Source: an uncultured Bacteroidales bacterium (lineage in GTDB: Bacteria; Bacteroidota; Bacteroidia; Bacteroidales; Paludibacteraceae). From it: a stretch of 32,414 nt of DNA. The notes under the pieces were generated by a model. The model saw only the letters and a program-made list of their open reading frames with translations. It did no database searches and had not been told where the DNA came from. The position numbers were made by a program, and so were the translations under genes. Positions within the stretch are counted from its first letter, which is position 1. Each line of letters opens with the position of its first letter. Positions 31,651-32,414 of this stretch are shown here, in pieces. Where the stretch lies: the NCBI GenBank assembly GCA_902785605.1, contig CACZZL010000023.1, positions 1 through 32,414 of the forward strand. The letters run 5' to 3'.

Positions 31651-32385
31651 TTACATCTCCGGATCTACGAGAATACGTCCGCAGAACTCGCACACGATGA
31701 TTTTCTTGCGAGTGCGGATATCCAACTGCTGCTGAGCAGGGATCTTGGCGTGGCAACCGCCACACGAGTCACGCTCGATCTTGACCACAGCCAGACCGTT
31801 GCGGGCGTTCTTACGGATACGCTTGAATGCGGTGAGCAGACGCTCGTCCATTTTCTTCTCCAGTTCGTTGGAACGCAGAATCAGGGCCTCGGTCTCAGCC
31901 TTGGTCTCCGACAGGATCTGGTCGAGTTCCGAACGTTTCTGGTTCAGATCGACGGTGCGCTCCTCGATATCCTTGGTCGTCTTGGCCTTGTCAGCCAGAC
32001 GTGCCTCGAGTTCAGCGGTGAAGTGTTTGATCTTACGCTGCGAAGCCTCGATCTCCAACTCCTGATACTCGATCTCCTTGTTCAGGTTATCAAACTCGCG
32101 GTTGTTACGCACGCTGTTCTGCTGCTCTTTGTAACGCGAGATAGAAGCGTTGGCGTTCTCCGTGCGTACACGGTGATCCGAGATCTGGGTCTCACACTCC
32201 TTGATGTCGTTCTCGATATTGGTCAGACGGGTCTTGAGACCTTCCACTTCGTCAGCCATGTCTTTTACTTCCTGGGGCAACTCACCGGCCAGGGTGCGCA
32301 AGTTATCAATCTTGGTGTCCACTTGCTGCAGTTCGTAGAGCACTTTCAAACGGTCCTCTACCGTTAATTCTTTTGTTCTTGCCAT
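31651..32385 (-). CDS. Coiled-coil protein with C4-type zinc ribbon
   Basis: This 244-aa protein has a long N-terminal coiled coil (about residues 10-185, rich in Glu, Lys and Leu heptads) and a C-terminal zinc ribbon with cysteines C208, C211, C232 and C235 (CGGC...CEFC). This is the C4-type zinc-ribbon domain family, which includes the Helicobacter flagellar protein FlgZ (HP0958). In Bacteroidota it is common and of unknown role. It starts 29 bp from the window edge, and its promoter lies beyond. Confidence 0.88.
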   Translation of the reverse strand: MARTKELTVEDRLKVLYELQQVDTKIDNLRTLAGELPQEVKDMADEVEGLKTRLTNIENDIKECETQISDHRVRTENANASISRYKEQQNSVRNNREFDNLNKEIEYQELEIEASQRKIKHFTAELEARLADKAKTTKDIEERTVDLNQKRSELDQILSETKAETEALILRSNELEKKMDERLLTAFKRIRKNARNGLAVVKIERDSCGGCHAKIPAQQQLDIRTRKKIIVCEFCGRILVDPEM

Positions 32386-32414
32386 ACTATAATTGGTGTT
32401 TTATCTGTTTGACT

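Overview
The window is a gene-dense stretch of a Bacteroidota chromosome, most likely order Bacteroidales. The evidence is: promoters of the Bacteroidota type (TTG / TAnnTTTG) rather than -35/-10 boxes; orthologues of the Bacteroidota-restricted lipoproteins GldB and GldH; a long RodA of about 490 residues; and a RicT/PSP1 protein next to holB and gldH. I find no phage, insertion sequence, CRISPR array or toxin-antitoxin locus. The content is 31 protein genes and one tRNA, nearly all core functions.

Layout. (1) 1-8982, plus strand: rsmA, corA, nadA, a PlsC-like acyltransferase, a DUF819 membrane protein and an Omp85-type barrel, ending in a terminator near 6.9 kb. A new promoter then serves a GT4 glycosyltransferase and a secreted esterase that overlap by about 100 bp. 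(2) 8977-24987, minus strand: one tightly packed 15-gene run that starts at the mreB promoter and reads mreB-mreC-mreD-mrdA-rodA (elongasome), yraN, mnmG, apt, uvrC, tsaE, a LolD-like ATPase, gldB, a MATE exporter, sufS and a secreted EEP-family nuclease/phosphatase. A 16-bp site identical to the consensus ParB-binding sequence parS lies between mnmG and apt. (3) 25.0-25.5 kb: a divergent control region with the mreB promoter leftwards, a matching promoter rightwards, and a tRNA-Asn gene with its own promoter and terminator placed antisense between that promoter and the next operon. (4) 25533-31649, plus strand: pfkB-type kinase, plsC, holB, ricT, gldH, trmB and a CPBP protease. (5) 31651-32385, minus strand: a coiled-coil zinc-ribbon protein.

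The less ordinary features are in the non-coding and gene-edge sequence. There is the parS site, and a shared extended promoter architecture at five promoters with an invariant 20-bp spacer. Low-complexity AT-rich repeats have run into coding sequence: inside nadA and rsmA, at the 3' ends of three genes, and as the signal peptide of gldH. There is also a 44-bp imperfect inverted repeat carrying two divergent promoters. I did not find a convincing new multi-gene system, and nothing here should be read as one.
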